DNA of 64,000 nucleotides from Strongyloides papillosus (GCA_005656395.1 SRSI01000077.1:434001-498000); one strand, 5' to 3'; positions 1 through 14,662 are shown, counted from the first letter of the stretch. Notes: generated by a model not told the origin, from the letters alone. Numbers and translations: made by a program.

Positions 1-3000
1 TTTTGTACTAAATAAAAAGTTATTTATAAAGTAATTTTTAAAAATTTGAATCTTTAAACGAGATGGTTCTTAACATACCTTTTTTTTGAGCAAAGTTAAG
101 ATTATTTATTGAATGTTCCAAGTGGGAGGTATTTAAACTTAAAACAATTTCTGTATCAAATTCTAATTTACTTTTCATGTTTTTATCCCATAGAAAGTCA
201 TGATTAATTGTTCTATTAGATATAGGTTGTGATATTTCCATAAATGATAATGGATCATTTTCTTTTAATATTTCTATACAATATTGTATTAAAGCAGTCG
301 TTTTTGAAAGGTGTTGGGAGCATTTTGTAATTTGATCTTTTAAACGTGTACGCTAAAAAAAGAGAATAAAATGTTAAATAATTTTTAAAAATGGTATTTA
401 AAATATGTTAAAGTGATTAGAAAGATAAAAAAATAATCTTTGTAGATTAATGTTTGCATTTTTATAAAATGTCATTTGAATAATATTTTAACTTACAATA
501 GATTTTCTCTCTTTCTCAACAATTTGAAATAAATTATGTTTCTTTTCCTCAAGTCTACTAATAATATCATTTATTTGATTTTCAATTTTTCTTTTGACCT
601 CATCACTACATTGATTAACATATTCATGATGTTGCTTTAACTTTCCAATATCTTCAGTTGCTATTTTTGCTTTCTCTGAGAGTGATGTTAAAATTTTTGA
701 TAATTCACCCTATAAAAATAAAATACAATATGAGGAAATATTATATTAGTTTTAAAATTTTTCAATTTCCATAAGCTAAATATGCCGTACAAACTTTCAG
801 AATTTGTAAAATTATATTAAGTATAAAAGCAATTATTACATGTATATATAGCGTGTGTATCATCTTCAATTCCTTGATTTATCTTAATTTTTTATATAAA
901 AATTTTAATGGATATGAAAGTTATTTACTAAGGAGATATTAGATATTAATTGTCAGCATGAAGTTTTTCTATTTTACGTGTCCAATTAAGACGTTTTATT
1001 AATTGAAAGATAACACGCAACTGGAGTCCAAGGACTCAAAAATTTTTACATTTACTCATCATTTTGTATGTGCTTTTATATAACTATAATAACATTAGTT
1101 AATGGCATTGAAAAGATAATGAGATTCATTAGATTACAAAATTGCGCAATCTTGATAACAGAGCGCTGTATGATTAAGTCTTAATTACACCTTATTGAGT
1201 TTGATCAATCAAAGTTCCGAGAGAATAAAAGAGTGAAAAGAATGTTAGATGAAAGAGTTAATTAACCATAAAATGGCAAAATGTTTAAATTGATGAATCT
1301 TTTTTGACAAATGTATTATTACATTTATCTTGTACATTACACTTCATCGTAAACAACATTTACAAAATTGTCATTGCTACAGAATATTATTTCAATGCGC
1401 ATTTTAGAAGACTATCTAATTATCATTTATTTAAATGGCATGCCATTATCATGTACAATACAAATAATTTTAATAACCTTTATTTAATATAATTTTTCTT
1501 TTTTTAAATAATGTTAGTGTAAAATCTATTGTTATTTAAGCGAAGAACTGACAATTATAAAAAAAATTAGTGAATAATTAATTTATTGAGTCATTCAAAC
1601 ACATTTATTTATTCTTAAATAACTTATACAATACTATGAAAATCAATCTACAATATAATCGCAATATATAGAAATTCAAATAATACTCCATTATTATGCC
1701 TTGTTTAAATAAAACTTAAATGACACATACAATAGTCTTCATGTATGTATTTATTTTTTTGTTAATAATATAACAATAAATTTTTTAAAAATTTATGTGA
1801 TTGGAATGGAAGTAATTGTAATTTAAAAAAAAGAATATTTATTAATACTTATGAAAAAGATGTAATTTGACAACCACACCTAAATTATTCATTGTAAGGG
1901 TTCATAAAGTTCATTGAAATATGATTCATAATTATAAGAAGAGGAAACCGCTTTTTTAACAGTCCTGGCACTTTATTCATATTTTTATGATAAGTGACAA
2001 ATACATCAAATGGTGATTTACAATACCATTATTTCGGTATCAAATAAAGATTTGACAGTTTTTTGATAAATATATCTAGAAATTGAGATATACTCATCAT
2101 ATTGCATCATAAAAAGTTCCCTGACCTTTTTATGATACTTCAAAACTATCATAAGTCGTCTCACTTTAATAAGTGATCCACCGTCGGTCATTTGTTTTTG
2201 GAGATATATTATACTTCTTAACTTCAAAAAAACATATGGATATCAAATTATATCAACAAAGAATAATTTTAGTTATGTGGTGATTTTAGAACTTGTTTAA
2301 GTGTCAGATAATAAAAAAATAAACAGATGGCATCTACTTATTTAGAATGATGCTATTTTCCCATGGTTATCAGGAGTTAACTAGACTGTTATCAAAAACT
2401 ACTTACTTAAAGTATATGATGACTATCAATTATACTTGTAATTATCTTTATCATTTCCTGAAATGTCATTATTTACCAAAATTAATAGTTTATGTTAAAG
2501 TTGATAAGAGCAATTAAATTCAAAGTTTGACGTACACTTTTACTAATTATGTATACTCTAATATTTGAAAATAATGAATAATACTTAAATATCATGCAAC
2601 ATATGTAAAATGAAATTGTAATTTATAGCCTGTCTCCGGTAGTCAATTATTATAAATATATTGAGATCTTAATATACCATAAATATATTTTACATAAAAG
2701 AAGACAGTCCCTCAAATAAAGTTACTTGACAATACTTCTATACAAAAATACAAATTTATTTTTAAAATAGTATTGGGGAAGTAATAGTAATAAAAGCTAG
2801 TAAAGTTGTGTAATAACAACAAACTTCATCCATTCTTAATAAAAATATGATTAATTACATTATACATATAGTATGTACTATATGAAAAATTGTCTAATTA
2901 ATTACGATAAAAGATTTATTACAATTGAAATTTTTTATGCATAAAATGTTATTGTATTCATATTTATGTATATCCTAAAAAGTCAATTTCAAAAGATCTT

Positions 3001-5405
3001 CCATTAGAAGATTTGATAAATAATTTTTTCAGTTGAATGATAATTTTATGGTAAAGATAAAAAGTTTTAAAAAAGATAATTATAAGGGCAATATTGTAAA
3101 ATTAATAATGAGTGTCCTTTAAAAGTGCTATAAAAAGTGTTTTTTCTTATTAACCATGTGTTGACAGAAGTGTAAATAATAATCAAGGATACATAGAGCC
3201 TAATTAGTATTTTAAAATTAACTTTTTTTACACTTATAATAATACAGTATTAACATACTTAATTTCCTTTTTTTTTTAATTTTTAAAATAACCAATTTTA
3301 CGATATACTTTATGTATTAATGACTGTTAAGGAGTAAATTATATATCTTTTGTTTTATTAACCTATAATATTGTTTATTCATGTTTTCCCATAAAAATAA
3401 GTATAATATATATTTTAAGAGAACCATTAAATCTAATTTTTATTTTCCCATAGGAGTAAGAAGTATAAATGAAGTTATAGATGATTATTTCAGGGCTTAT
3501 TTCCAAAAGGTTTCATTATCTTTTCTATAAATAGTAATGATACAAAATAAGGTTGACAGATTGTCACAAAAGTGCCAATAATTATTTTTATATTATTGTT
3601 ATAATAATTTTCAAGGGAAATCAACAGAAGTTAATAGTAAATCAGTAATGGTGATGGATTGTATTGTTAAAATATAATTGTACAAATTAACATCGCTATT
3701 GTTTTATATCTAATAACAATATTCCATTTTATTATATTACAAAAATACAATATTAATTTATTAGTATATGAAGAATAATTAAAGTATATGTATATATCTA
3801 TCAATCTCTTACAACTATTTTATTATAATGAAAACAAAATATTCTGTTCCCTTGTAAGAATAAACCAATTAATTGTAAATAGAACTTTTCGGCAAAAATT
3901 AAATTTTAAAGGATGAGTGAGGATAAATTAATTAAACTATGGTGGTTAAGTAAAGAGAATCTTGCGACAGGATGTAAAACATATACTTTATTATGTACTA
4001 CACATTAAATCATTAATTTTCAACCAGAACAATTTGTCTGAAGATTGATTTATCATTCCACAAATTTTATAGTTTCCTCTATATAGCTTATATATCAAAA
4101 GCCTATATGTTCTTCTCATTTAAATATAAATCTTTTAAAGATAAATTTTTAGTAATTGATATGAATATGTCATTTTAGAAATATTAACTACTTGACAAGA
4201 TTGTTATCCTTCATCATATCACCAACTTTTTAATCATATTAAAATGTAAAAGGTGCCAATATCATTATTAATCATTTTATAATAAAAGTTAAGGTAAAAT
4301 TATTAAAATATAGTGATAACAATATTGACAGTCGGCTTGGTAATAGGGATACTCAAAAGAAGCGGCAATTAAGTACTTTATTAGTTGTTAAAGAAAAAGT
4401 CCATATGTTTTTAAAGAGGTAATATTGTCTTTTGACACTTAATGTTTAACAAACATAATAAAAAAGGAATTTTTAATAATATAATAAAGATTGTGGAATA
4501 AAAAGCATCTAATAAAGAGAAAAAAGAAATGTTTATGAGTAATAGCATTTATCATTTATTATGTTAATTAATATTAATATCAAACTAACCTTTTGTGATT
4601 TAACTATTGTAGAGAGAGATTGTACTTCATGAGATGAATGTTTTGAGTCATTAAGACATTGACAGCAAATAGGAACTTTACAACTTGTGCAATACATTGT
4701 TAACGTTTCTTGAGAATGTGATTCACAGTGAATAAGTGATTGTGGAATGTTATTATTATTAGTTGTCTCAGGTTTTTTAATGGCAGGTATTAATGTATGT
4801 TTCATAAGTGGTCCTCGAGAGGGATGAAGAAGATTCTGGCATGGTGAACAATAGTAAATATCGCATTGTTCACAATAAACTAGAGCTTCTACCGGACCAT
4901 CTTCACATAATTGACAATTCGGAGCTTTCTTAGGAATGTCATTTGTTGATAAATTGGTACTTTTTTTTCTTTCAACTAATTTTGCTAGTATTTTATTTGT
5001 TGGTGCATTTTTAATACAACTTTCATCAGTAAAAATATTTGTTTTTTGACAGGAATTGCAAGTGACAACATAACCGGATGAAGTGGATGGTGTTAAAATT
5101 GAGGGAAATTTTGATGGTGGATTGGATATTAAACTACATGGCCTTGAGGATTTATTAAATAATCCAACTCCGGAATCTGTCTCTGAACCAAGAGATAGTT
5201 TATCCATTAAATCATGATCTGGTTCTGAGGTACAAACAGATGCTGAATCGCTACCTGCTGAGGAGGAATTTGAAAAGCATGGTGATGATGCTGATTTAAA
5301 ATTGGCTTTTAAAGCACACTCTCTGCAGTAGGAATGTCCACAACTTAGTAAAATAGGATCTGTAAAAAATAAATGACAAGCAGGACATTTTAATTCTTCA
5401 TCCAT
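1..5405 (-). CDS. madd-2: TRIM9/MADD-2-type E3 ubiquitin ligase, 5' part (gene continues past the left edge)
   Basis: This is the N-terminal part of a class I tripartite-motif protein. The exons are 4590-5405, 497-709, 79-352 and probably 7 to beyond 1, with GT-AG borders and joining phases. Exon 1 (272 residues) has RING ligands at C7, C10, C22, H24, C27 and C30. The last pair (C116, C119) lies after a long serine-rich insert, as in TRIM9. B-box 1 is near residues 164-203 and B-box 2 near 227-262. Exons 2 and 3 encode the coiled coil and a COS-box region with the TRIM9-like phrase ENDPLSFMEIS. The motif KLSLGSETDSGVG matches the TRIM9 insert. The C-terminal FN3 and SPRY domains of the family would lie outside the window. 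In C. elegans MADD-2 acts in axon branching and muscle-arm extension with UNC-40/DCC; the same role here is inferred from homology. The start is the first ATG before the RING. Confidence 0.9.
710..4589 (-). other. Long first intron of the TRIM9/MADD-2 gene
   Basis: This 3.9-kb stretch separates the RING/B-box exon from the coiled-coil exon. The donor (GTTAGT, at 4589) and acceptor (TTTTTATAG, ending at 710) join in phase 0. It is about eighty times longer than most introns in this window. I see only AT-rich sequence and short chance ORFs in it, and no coherent coding homology. Its length would allow enhancers or an unrecognised alternative first exon. Confidence 0.75.
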
Positions 5406-8268
5406 TTTCTGTTAGTTCTTATTTGATTAAAAAACTTTTGATTCTTGTTAGTGAGGATAAAGTTATTGAAATAGTTTAATAAAATCCTAATGTCAATATT
5501 GAGGAAACCGGAAAATAGCTAGTAGAAATCAATTAGCATTAGATTAATATGAATGTTATTATACCTATAAACAGATTGTTTATTTTGACAGCTTTTTAAT
5601 TCGTAATTAAACAGAAGGGCTGTATTCGGTGAAATAAATCAAATAAGGATAAATCATGGCAGACGTTTTCTTAAAGTTTATGTCAACTTAAAGAGGTATA
5701 AGTGTGAAGAATCAATTATTAGTAATAAAAAAATTGCATATGGAGATTAGTTAGAATAAATTTATAGAAAAGCACATAAATATGAATAAATGTTAATAAA
5801 ATTTAAATCCATAATGGCATTTATAAACCTATAAAACATTGGTATCCCATAGTATCCATTCTTATCAAATTATTGCGTAAATGTGTTATTAAAAAGCAAA
5901 AATCTGGTATTATTCCATTATATCAATAGACATCACTTATTATTTATAAAAGATAAATATACACTATCAGTTATGAAAAGATGAAGTTTTTGAAAAGTTA
6001 ATGACCAATTGTACAATAAATATACATAAGACATAATATTTTCGTTCTCCTTTCCCTATGGTATCAACTTCAAAAATATACTTTTAAGTTACGCAATAAA
6101 TAAATATAAATATATAAATATTGAAGGAAAAACTTTAAAAATAAATGTTTATGAAGGAGAAAAGAATTTCTAGAGAAATTACTTAAATGATTCTTAATGA
6201 TAAATGTTTATTAGCTTTAGGCTATACATTTCTTTAACAGTTATGATAATAGACATAATAAATAGGATAGTTATATAAGATTTAAAAGTGTTTTTATTTT
6301 ACTTTTACAATATAAGGGCATAAAAAGATAGTTGTAAAAATATTTAACTAGATGATAAATATCAACTAGAAATTACATTAATAGAAGCATATGATAAAAT
6401 GCCTGTTTAATGGAAATAATAATTTTTATTACACATATAACACCTTATTTTTATAGTAACTCATAAATAATAAAGGTAATTACTTTTAAAAAATAATTTC
6501 ATAAATATTAACATATATTTTCTACATTTTCCAATTATAAAATATTAAAATATAAAAGAAATGATTTCATAATTCATGGTTATAGTGATGGTATTCAAAG
6601 AATAATTGCGTTAAAAAATGCCCTCTACTTGACAGCTATTTGAAATGGTCAGGTCATAGATCGACAATTTGATAACAATAGGTGTAAGTTAAGAAAATAA
6701 AAAGATTTATCATTAAAAAGTGTGAATACAAAAAGGCAAAATCTTTAGTGACATATGAGAATGACATGTAAGGAAATAATATATTGAAGAAGATAGGGGG
6801 GGGGGTGTGACAAAAAGATGGCCAGTTGAATGTGTTTCAATGAACTGTGTTCCTTACATATCTATTAACTAGACTCGATATGTTAACTTCAATCAAAACA
6901 CGCCTTCTTTATAATAAAAAGGTAATCATTGTTATTTTGTGATTGAGGAAAATAGAGGAGCAGAAGTAATCTGATAATCAAGATATTATACGATCTGTGA
7001 TAAAGATATACCTCTGTTTACCCTTATATAAGCAATAACTATTTCATATAATATAACTTTTATAAATATTTTGATTACTTTGTGTATATAAAAGACAAAT
7101 ACAGTTTGTCAAAAATGCCTAAAGAAAAATATGGAGTATAATAACGCTTAAAGATTTTCTTTTTATATGAAATTTTCGTGATGTCCCTCAAATATGTAAT
7201 ACATGTTTAATGAGATAAAAGATAAATAATGTGATAAGTAAAACTAAAATTGGCCAATAATTAAAATTATCCCTGGCAATAGTTTCGAATTTCGGGCAAC
7301 TTAAATATGAGAAATGTTCATGGATAAAGTTTCAACAAATAGTAATGAAATTACAAATTTTAAATAATTGGAGAGTATTTAATTCTCCATAAATATATAA
7401 TAGTATTTTCAAAAAAATAGAGACTGTTTGGTAATAGCAAGTAAATTTCGTATTGAAATGTATGTGCATTTAATAGAGTGTAATAAAATTTATAAAAACA
7501 TATAGTATTATATCTGCGTTAAATGTAAAATTATGGCATTTTTATATGATTCGGATGTCTACATTATACAATTATTATAGAAAAATTCTGTTATTAAGTA
7601 ATTAAAGAAGTTATAAGTGATATATTTTTCTTTGTAGAAAGTGTTATGTCAAATATTAATATTACTTTTGATTACACATAAGTTGATAATAAACTTTTGT
7701 TGGTCTAATAATATCAATTAATATATATTTTATTAAGCTTGATCTTATAGATAAATAAGCTATATTTTTATTAAAAGATAAAATAATCAGAAGTATGGTT
7801 CTTTTATATCCATAGCGAAAGAATATGTAAAATATATCTATTCATAATTATGTATATATTATTCTTCTGAATACTATTAGTTTACTGATAATGTAATATG
7901 TGAGTTTAAAGTAAATCAAACTGGAATGATTATTAGGAGTAATTTTTAACTTAGGTAGATTGAAAAACAAGATAAATTGATGAGAAAACTGATCTTTTTT
8001 TTATTTTATAAAGAGGACAATGGAATTTTATATTGAATTAAAGAAAATAAGATAATGATGAATTAAAGAAAAACAATGAAAATTAGTAGTCGTTTATCAT
8101 GTAAAAATAGTAGGCAACTGATAAATGATAATAATAGTAAATCTTTATTAAATTGGTTAACTTTTTACTTATGTAATGTCAATTAATTTGAATAACAAAG
8201 ATATATCATTGAATAGCGATTATTTTTTACAAACATTTCAATATATAATTTTTTTATTGTATAATCAA
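5406..8268. other. Intergenic region upstream of madd-2
   Basis: This 2.9-kb stretch lies between the start of the TRIM9-like gene and the 3' end of eIF2B gamma, both on the minus strand. It presumably holds the TRIM9-like promoter near 5.4-6 kb. Apart from a ten-base G run at 6796-6805, I see nothing in it that I can name. Confidence 0.5.
6796..6805 (+). repeat. Ten-base poly-G run
   Basis: Ten consecutive G residues sit in a region that is otherwise about 80% A+T. Such runs can form quadruplex structures and are unstable in nematodes lacking the DOG-1/FANCJ helicase. No function can be read here. Confidence 0.9.
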
Positions 8269-9962
8269 CTAATCATCTAACATCATTTCTTCATCTTCCA
8301 TTTCCAATACCATGCTAGAATAATGTCCTATAATAATAAATAATATTAATACGACAATAAAAAAAAGATTTTAATGGCATTGAAGGTCAATTCCATTACA
8401 TAAAATGGTTTAAATTACATTAATCTACCTACCTGGCTTAATTTCAAAACCTGAAGCCACAATACAATTCGTTAATTCCACATCATTTCCAATAATTGCA
8501 TTACGACATATGATTGAGTTATTCATTTTAACACTGAAAAAAAACACAATTATATTATTAAAACAAAGTATAATTAATCCATAAATTTATATCCGATTAG
8601 GAGATTCATATTACATATTATTATATAATCTTAATCACTACTTACCCTTGTCCAATTTTGACATTTTCCATTATAACAGAACTAATGATTCTTGTATTTC
8701 TTTGGATTTCTGTGGCACTATCAATTACTGAATTAGTAACAGTTGCCATTTTATAATCTTTTTGGTCTGGTTTAGGTTCAAAAAGTTTAACAGATTCAGC
8801 AAGACGAGAATTTGTGATTGAAGGATAATTATTATGAATGGATGGTTTTTTACTATCGTGATCGGAAGTTTGGAAATGTGTAAGATATGGAATGATCTAT
8901 ATAAATAGGTTATGAAAATAAGTAATCTCTTTATAACAAACTTACTTTTATATTAATATCAAAGTAGGAAGCTACAGTGTTACATCTTCTTGAGAAATGA
9001 TATGTTTCAGGATTGGTTACGTAAGCATAGCATTTAATTAAATCATCATCTTCTTTTTCATTAAATTCATCATTCTTCTCATTATCATTAAAACGTAAAC
9101 TTAATTCCTTAATTTCTTCTCTGAAAGCATTTTTCTTTGAGTTAACAAAATAATCAACACTTTCTTTTGATAGAGAATGATATTGTTGTTCTAATAACAT
9201 AGGTACAAAATCACTTTTAATTGTAGAAATATCGAGTTTTTTTAATGCTAAATCAAGTAAACTTTTTCTAATAACATAGACATGTGCATCTTGATATTTT
9301 GCTGTAAATGATATATTTTTAAATTTATTAAACGCAAAATTATCAATAGAAAAATCTTCAAAATCTTCCTCTGATATAATTGTAACTAAACGGTTATCTT
9401 CTAAATTAATCCCAACAAAATCTCTATACTTTGGTTGTTTAACACTAGTCCCAGGAGTTGAATTAGGGTTGACGTATGGTGTTAATAAAGCACAAAATGA
9501 TGCTTCATTGGCACGGTATGATTTTAAAAGTGGTTCTAAGGAGGCATCAGATATAAAGTCACTTGAAACAATAATGACATCTCTATTTATTTTTGACTCT
9601 ATTTCCCGTAATGCATCAAATGTTCCCATATCATTTTTTGAAGATTCAATTGTCGCCACTTGAACATTCATTTCAACGGGAAATTTAGGAAATAAAACTC
9701 TATCTTTCATTATCATTTTGACATCATGTTCCATCTTCGTATCAACAATAAGGATAACATCTAATAATTATAATCTTATTATAGATAAAAATTAATAAGT
9801 AAAAATACCTGTTACAAAATTTTTAGATAAAAAGTATAAAGGATACCAAAACATAGGTATATTTGCTATGGGTAATAATGCTTTAGAGACATGTGTTGTT
9901 AAATTTGTCATACGACTTCCAATTCCAGCCGCCAAAACAATTCCTTGAAATTCAGAAGACAT
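8269..9962 (-). CDS. EIF2B3: Translation initiation factor eIF2B subunit gamma
   Basis: This is one of the catalytic-complex subunits of eIF2B, the GDP/GTP exchange factor for eIF2 and target of the integrated stress response. The five exons are 9809-9962, 8946-9760, 8646-8896, 8433-8533 and 8269-8327. Their phases join exactly to give 459 residues, against about 452 in human EIF2B3. The N-terminus carries the nucleotidyltransferase-like start (GIVLAAGIGSRMTNLT), followed by DMGTFDALREI and VIIVSSDFISD, which match the family. The last 110 or so residues form left-handed beta-helix (hexapeptide) repeats such as NSIICRNAIIGNDVELTN, and the protein ends in an acidic tail. The start follows no upstream in-frame ATG and matches the usual start just before the nucleotide-binding loop. 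The gene is intact and is the most intron-rich of the housekeeping genes here. Confidence 0.93.
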
Positions 9963-10218
9963 ATTTTTTACAATTTTTTATTCTTCTAATATTTTCTAAA
10001 AATGAAAATAAATATTTAGCAACTTTGATAACTTTACAATAAATATACTACACACCAATAAAAAATTTTTAATTCTCTTGACAAGAAGCGTTTTTTTATC
10101 AAAGATGTTATACAAAGGAATTATCACAACTGTTTTACTATTATGTTAAAAAATTAAATTTTTATTATGGAGGAAAATTTTATAATTACAATAAATGGGA
10201 TTAATAAATTTTAAAAAA

Positions 10219-11491
10219 TCAATTTGGAGCTACACCAACATAAATACTAAAAATAATGATACCAAAAATAACAACAGGAATAATTAATTCGTTTACAGGT
10301 ATTAAGTAAATTAATCTTCCTGTATATGAGGCAGATTCAATTCTTTGTATCATTGAAGCTGCTGTTGAATGAAGTTCCGCATTATAAGGATGGTAAATTG
10401 CATTATTAAACAAAATAGTGTTTTTATCCTTTAAAATATTATCATGTGCTGTAGCAATTGGTGACAATATAAAAACAGCAATCAAAATGCATAGTAAAAT
10501 TGGTAATTGAACTTCAAGTTTTTCTAATCCTTCTACTCCTCCTTGACTATAATTTCTAGCGATTGATATACTAAAAATTGTAATTAGAATAGAATGAAAA
10601 ACAAGAACATTTGTATATTTATCCAAACTTCCATTAACAAATGCAATAAGTTCCATTAGTTTAGTATGTCTAGAGGATAAATTTACTAAATTTGTTCTAG
10701 CATTAATGCAATTATTATTAAGTAGCTCTTTTCCTTGATCTGAAAAATTTTGACTTTCACCCTGAATTGCATGATATGTACAGAGGTACAATGTAAGGAA
10801 GAATAATGTTAAAATGTTTGCAAATACTATAACAATACCATCAAGAAAGAATGTTTCTTTGTTGAAAAATTTAGATATTTTATAATTTATTTCATTACTT
10901 TCATTTTTGTCATAATTTTTATAGTTAACAATAATTGTAAGAACAGCACATGAAATGTATACAATCCACAGTAGAGAAACTTTTATCACTAGTGAAGTTG
11001 TTGAAAAGTTAACTGTTTTACGATTATATTTATCCATTTCTCTATATTCTTTAAATTTTTGTATGAATGTATGGAAAAAATTAAATTTTTGTACACCATT
11101 GTACATAAAAACACCAAGAATTGCATTGATGAACAAAGTATTGTAGACAAAACTATGTGCCCAGTGAAGTGAAAGTATCTGAAAATTGAAAAATTAATAA
11201 AATATAAATTTTAATTACCTGGTAATTATGTGTCAATATAATGTTGTATATGAAAAATGCCATAATTGGTCCAACAGTAATGAATGTAATAAAAGTATTC
11301 AGTAATTTTGAACGTAGAATATTTTTCTTTGGAGTAAATGTTGGTATTCTCAATAATTTTATTAACCAATATATTGGAAAATAAATTTCATTACAAAAAA
11401 AATCTTCATCATAACGTTTTGATCCATTTTCATCTACAAATAATATATCTGATTCCATAATTGATGGCTGAAAACCTTGATTATTCTTCAT
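10219..11491 (-). CDS. Multi-pass membrane protein, probably gustatory-receptor-like (Gr/LITE-1/EGL-47 superfamily)
   Basis: The two exons are 11219-11491 and 10219-11178. A 40-bp GT-AG intron joins them in phase 0 to give 410 residues, a typical length for gustatory-receptor-like proteins. There is no signal peptide; the N-terminus is hydrophilic for about 35 residues. About seven hydrophobic segments follow, roughly at residues 60-85, 95-110, 135-160, 185-215, 265-290, 300-325 and 385-407. The C-terminal stretch, with AASMIQRIESASYTG, then an isoleucine-rich helix, has the layout of the Gr C-terminus, but the insect TYhhhhhQF motif is not clear. Nematode members of this superfamily include light/peroxide sensors (LITE-1, GUR-3) and EGL-47. 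I cannot tell which type this is, and another nematode 7TM family is possible. The neighbour at 9962 is only 256 bp downstream. Confidence 0.6.
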
Positions 11492-14400
11492 TAATGGCCT
11501 AAAAGTAAATAAAAATCATGATTATATATAATATTTTTTTTTCAATTAGTATAAAAATTAAACATTTTATTAATATTGTAAAAATAAACTAAAATTATAT
11601 ATGTTATATTTTTTTTAAGTTAGCATAAGGAACCTTATATTATGATAATATCAATTTGTATTTTTATGATAACTCTTCTTCTATAATTATATCAATTACT
11701 AAAATTATAGGTATATAAAATTAAAGAATAAATAATGAATAAAATAAATTTTTATATAAATAATTATGAGAAAAAAAATTATTTTAAAGTGATATAGGCA
11801 AAGGTATTAAAATATAAAATAAATAAAAATTATTTGTTGTCTAGTATATATGTAAAGTTACCTATAAAAATTTACAGAAACTTGAGAGTTATTAAGCAAT
11901 GATGAAAGAAAAAAAGTAAATATAATATAAACTTATAGACAGTCATAAGTAAAATAAAATTTACAAAATGAAATTTTAAAACAAATTTGTGTATAAATTA
12001 TAGCATTTTATGTTCTAAAAACTTTTCATATTACTTTTTCGTATAAAAATGTAATTTATTTATATAACCATGATTCATAAATCATCGTCGTTTGTTTCTT
12101 TAATGACACCAAATCAATTGATAATATATCTTTATGGATGTTTTTATTTAGTAGAATCACATTATTGTTGTGTCATAATTTTTTAAAAAAAGGAATTTTT
12201 AAAAAGATAGTTTTAATGAAGAAACATAAAATTGTAATATCAGCACTTTAATTTTTTTTTAAATATATGAATCATATAAAAATAAGGCAACTTCATATTT
12301 TCGCCCCAAAGAAGTTTAATTTATAAAGAAAATTCTATAAATGGTGTATTCTCATATATTTCTTTAATAAACAAAAATTAACTTATGTGTAGAAATATTG
12401 AAATAAGTGACGTCAATGAAGACGATTTATTTGTAAAATAAATTCCAGCGTTTTAATAATATTATTATATAGTTATACTTGAAGATTATGATACATTAAA
12501 TATATAAAGGAGGAAAAGTTGCAATACAAAATTTTCTATTATTTACCTTAATATTTATATAAAAAATGCGCATTAACATATTCGATTAAGCTTTATCAGG
12601 TCGACGAAATATAATTTTACAGGTTTTTTATGGTACAAAATTCTTCCGAAAAAGATTTAACATTTTCAAGGTTTTCAAAAGATCATATTTATGGTAAAAT
12701 TGTTAAAAATAAATTAAGTTTATAATAGAATGATTATGTATACCTTTTAAATGTGTTACTAAATAATGAATATCATTGATGATTTTTGATTCTGCTCCTG
12801 ATCTTATATAACACAAAATCATGTAAAAAATATATGTATTTTGCTTGGAAAAAAACTTTTTCTTTCATATAATACATTGATACAAATTTCGAAAAAAAAT
12901 TTAATGGTATTGTAATAAATTTTGCAATTAATTTTAAAATCTAGTTGCTTTGTTTTAAGTAAAAAAATGTTCATACAAATTAATCTTCTTTTAAATATAC
13001 TGTACTGAATAATAAACAATATTATACAATGTAATTCTTTTAGAGATTATCCTTCAAGAACGGCTAATCCATTCGAAGTGAATAATATATAATATCATCC
13101 TAAGTTGATTTTAAATAATTAACAATACTTCTTTAAAATATATATATTAATTAACTGACCATTACCAAAGCTGATTAAGAAAGTGTATCGACAAATCAGT
13201 TTGACATAATTATAAACACTTCTTCAAGTCTTACTTCTTTTTAACTTAATTCTCCTAAACAATAATCATTTACAAAACACTATAAGTTATACTAAAGACA
13301 ATTAATATAAGGTTCATTTTTCTAAAACATTTATTTTAAACTTTTCACAATTTATTATATTTGATTTTTTTACCTCTAACTACAACACATTGTTATTTTT
13401 CTATAGTATAATAATTATCTTACAGAACTAAGCATTTTTCTTTGCTATTATTATAAAAATTTTCTTTAAATTATATATACTATAATATTAATAATCAAAG
13501 GACACTTGGTGTCTTTTATATATAATAATAATTACGTTCAAGTTTATGAGAGAAAATTACAAAAGTGTTTATATGACAAAACAACTAACAGTCTTGATTA
13601 TTTGGAAGTAGATTTAAATGAGATATAAAGATAAATAATGTTATAATAAAAGAAAATCTATTTAAAATAATATTTTTACCTCTTTCCATGCACCTAACAT
13701 TTTAGACCACCGATATCACAAACTGCTTTTATTTATTTATATTACTTTTTTCTAATTTTTTTTATTTCTAACAACTTTATTGTAAGAGATGATGGTTATT
13801 TATTTCAGTTTTTGTATATCTGTCCCTTTTATTTATTATCATCTTTAGTTTAGTATCATTAAAAAATACTGTGATATTATATTATGACAAAAGATATATA
13901 TAAAATTTTTTGTTTATCATTTATTTATCCTTAAATTTTTAATGACATTATTATAAAAAATTTAATTAGGTAATATTATTATAAAACAAATTCATTCTTA
14001 GTATATTATTTTTAAAACTTTAAATTATATATATATTATTAAAACTTTATCACAATTGTTTATATCATGGCATTATTTTTAAAGTTTGATAATAGGTATT
14101 ATATTTAATTCTAAAATGACCTTCAATAATATATTTATTGTATACACATAATAGAATTAACTTGATATAAGATTTTGTAGATTAAAACAATACAATTACT
14201 CTTAGATTTATCTGAGATGTATATACACAAATAAATTGATATCAAGAACTATGTCTATTATGAATACTAAATTGAATTATCAAATATTTCTAATAAAAAA
14301 ATATTGTTTAAAAATTTAATTTCTTTCTTTTATATCTAAACAATTACAATATTTATTTAATCGGAATAAATACCACAATATATATTTTTTTTCTGTATAT

Positions 14401-14662
14401 ATTTATTTTTAAGTATTTATTATATAATATCTCAATGCATACCTTTTAGGAAGTGGGTAGGTGGATAAATAGGTCCATAAAAGAAATATCATATTTCATT
14501 GTTATTTTGATTAACTAATTATTATTTTATTTACTTTTGGTTAAATGTTAATTTTAACTATAACCCTTTATTTCAGTATTATTACCAAAGCAAATTGTAC
14601 TTTTTAAAGGTAAAAAAAAATTATTGTTATTATTTTATCTACTTATTTATTTATTATTAAAA
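11492..14662. other. Intergenic region between divergent genes
   Basis: This 3.2-kb AT-rich stretch separates the Gr-like gene (minus) from myosin VIIa (plus) and should contain both promoters. Short ORFs are no longer than expected by chance. I see no RNA gene, transposon or named motif in it. Confidence 0.5.

Noticed and set aside
1304..2227. Two short ORFs of 62 and 69 codons
   Set aside because: Both lie inside the long first intron of the TRIM9-like gene, are low-complexity, and resemble no protein family.
9469..9663. Plus-strand ORF of 64 codons
   Set aside because: It is the reverse-strand shadow of the large eIF2B gamma exon.
12819..13019. Minus-strand ORF of 66 codons
   Set aside because: Composition matches translated AT-rich non-coding DNA and no neighbour exon extends it.
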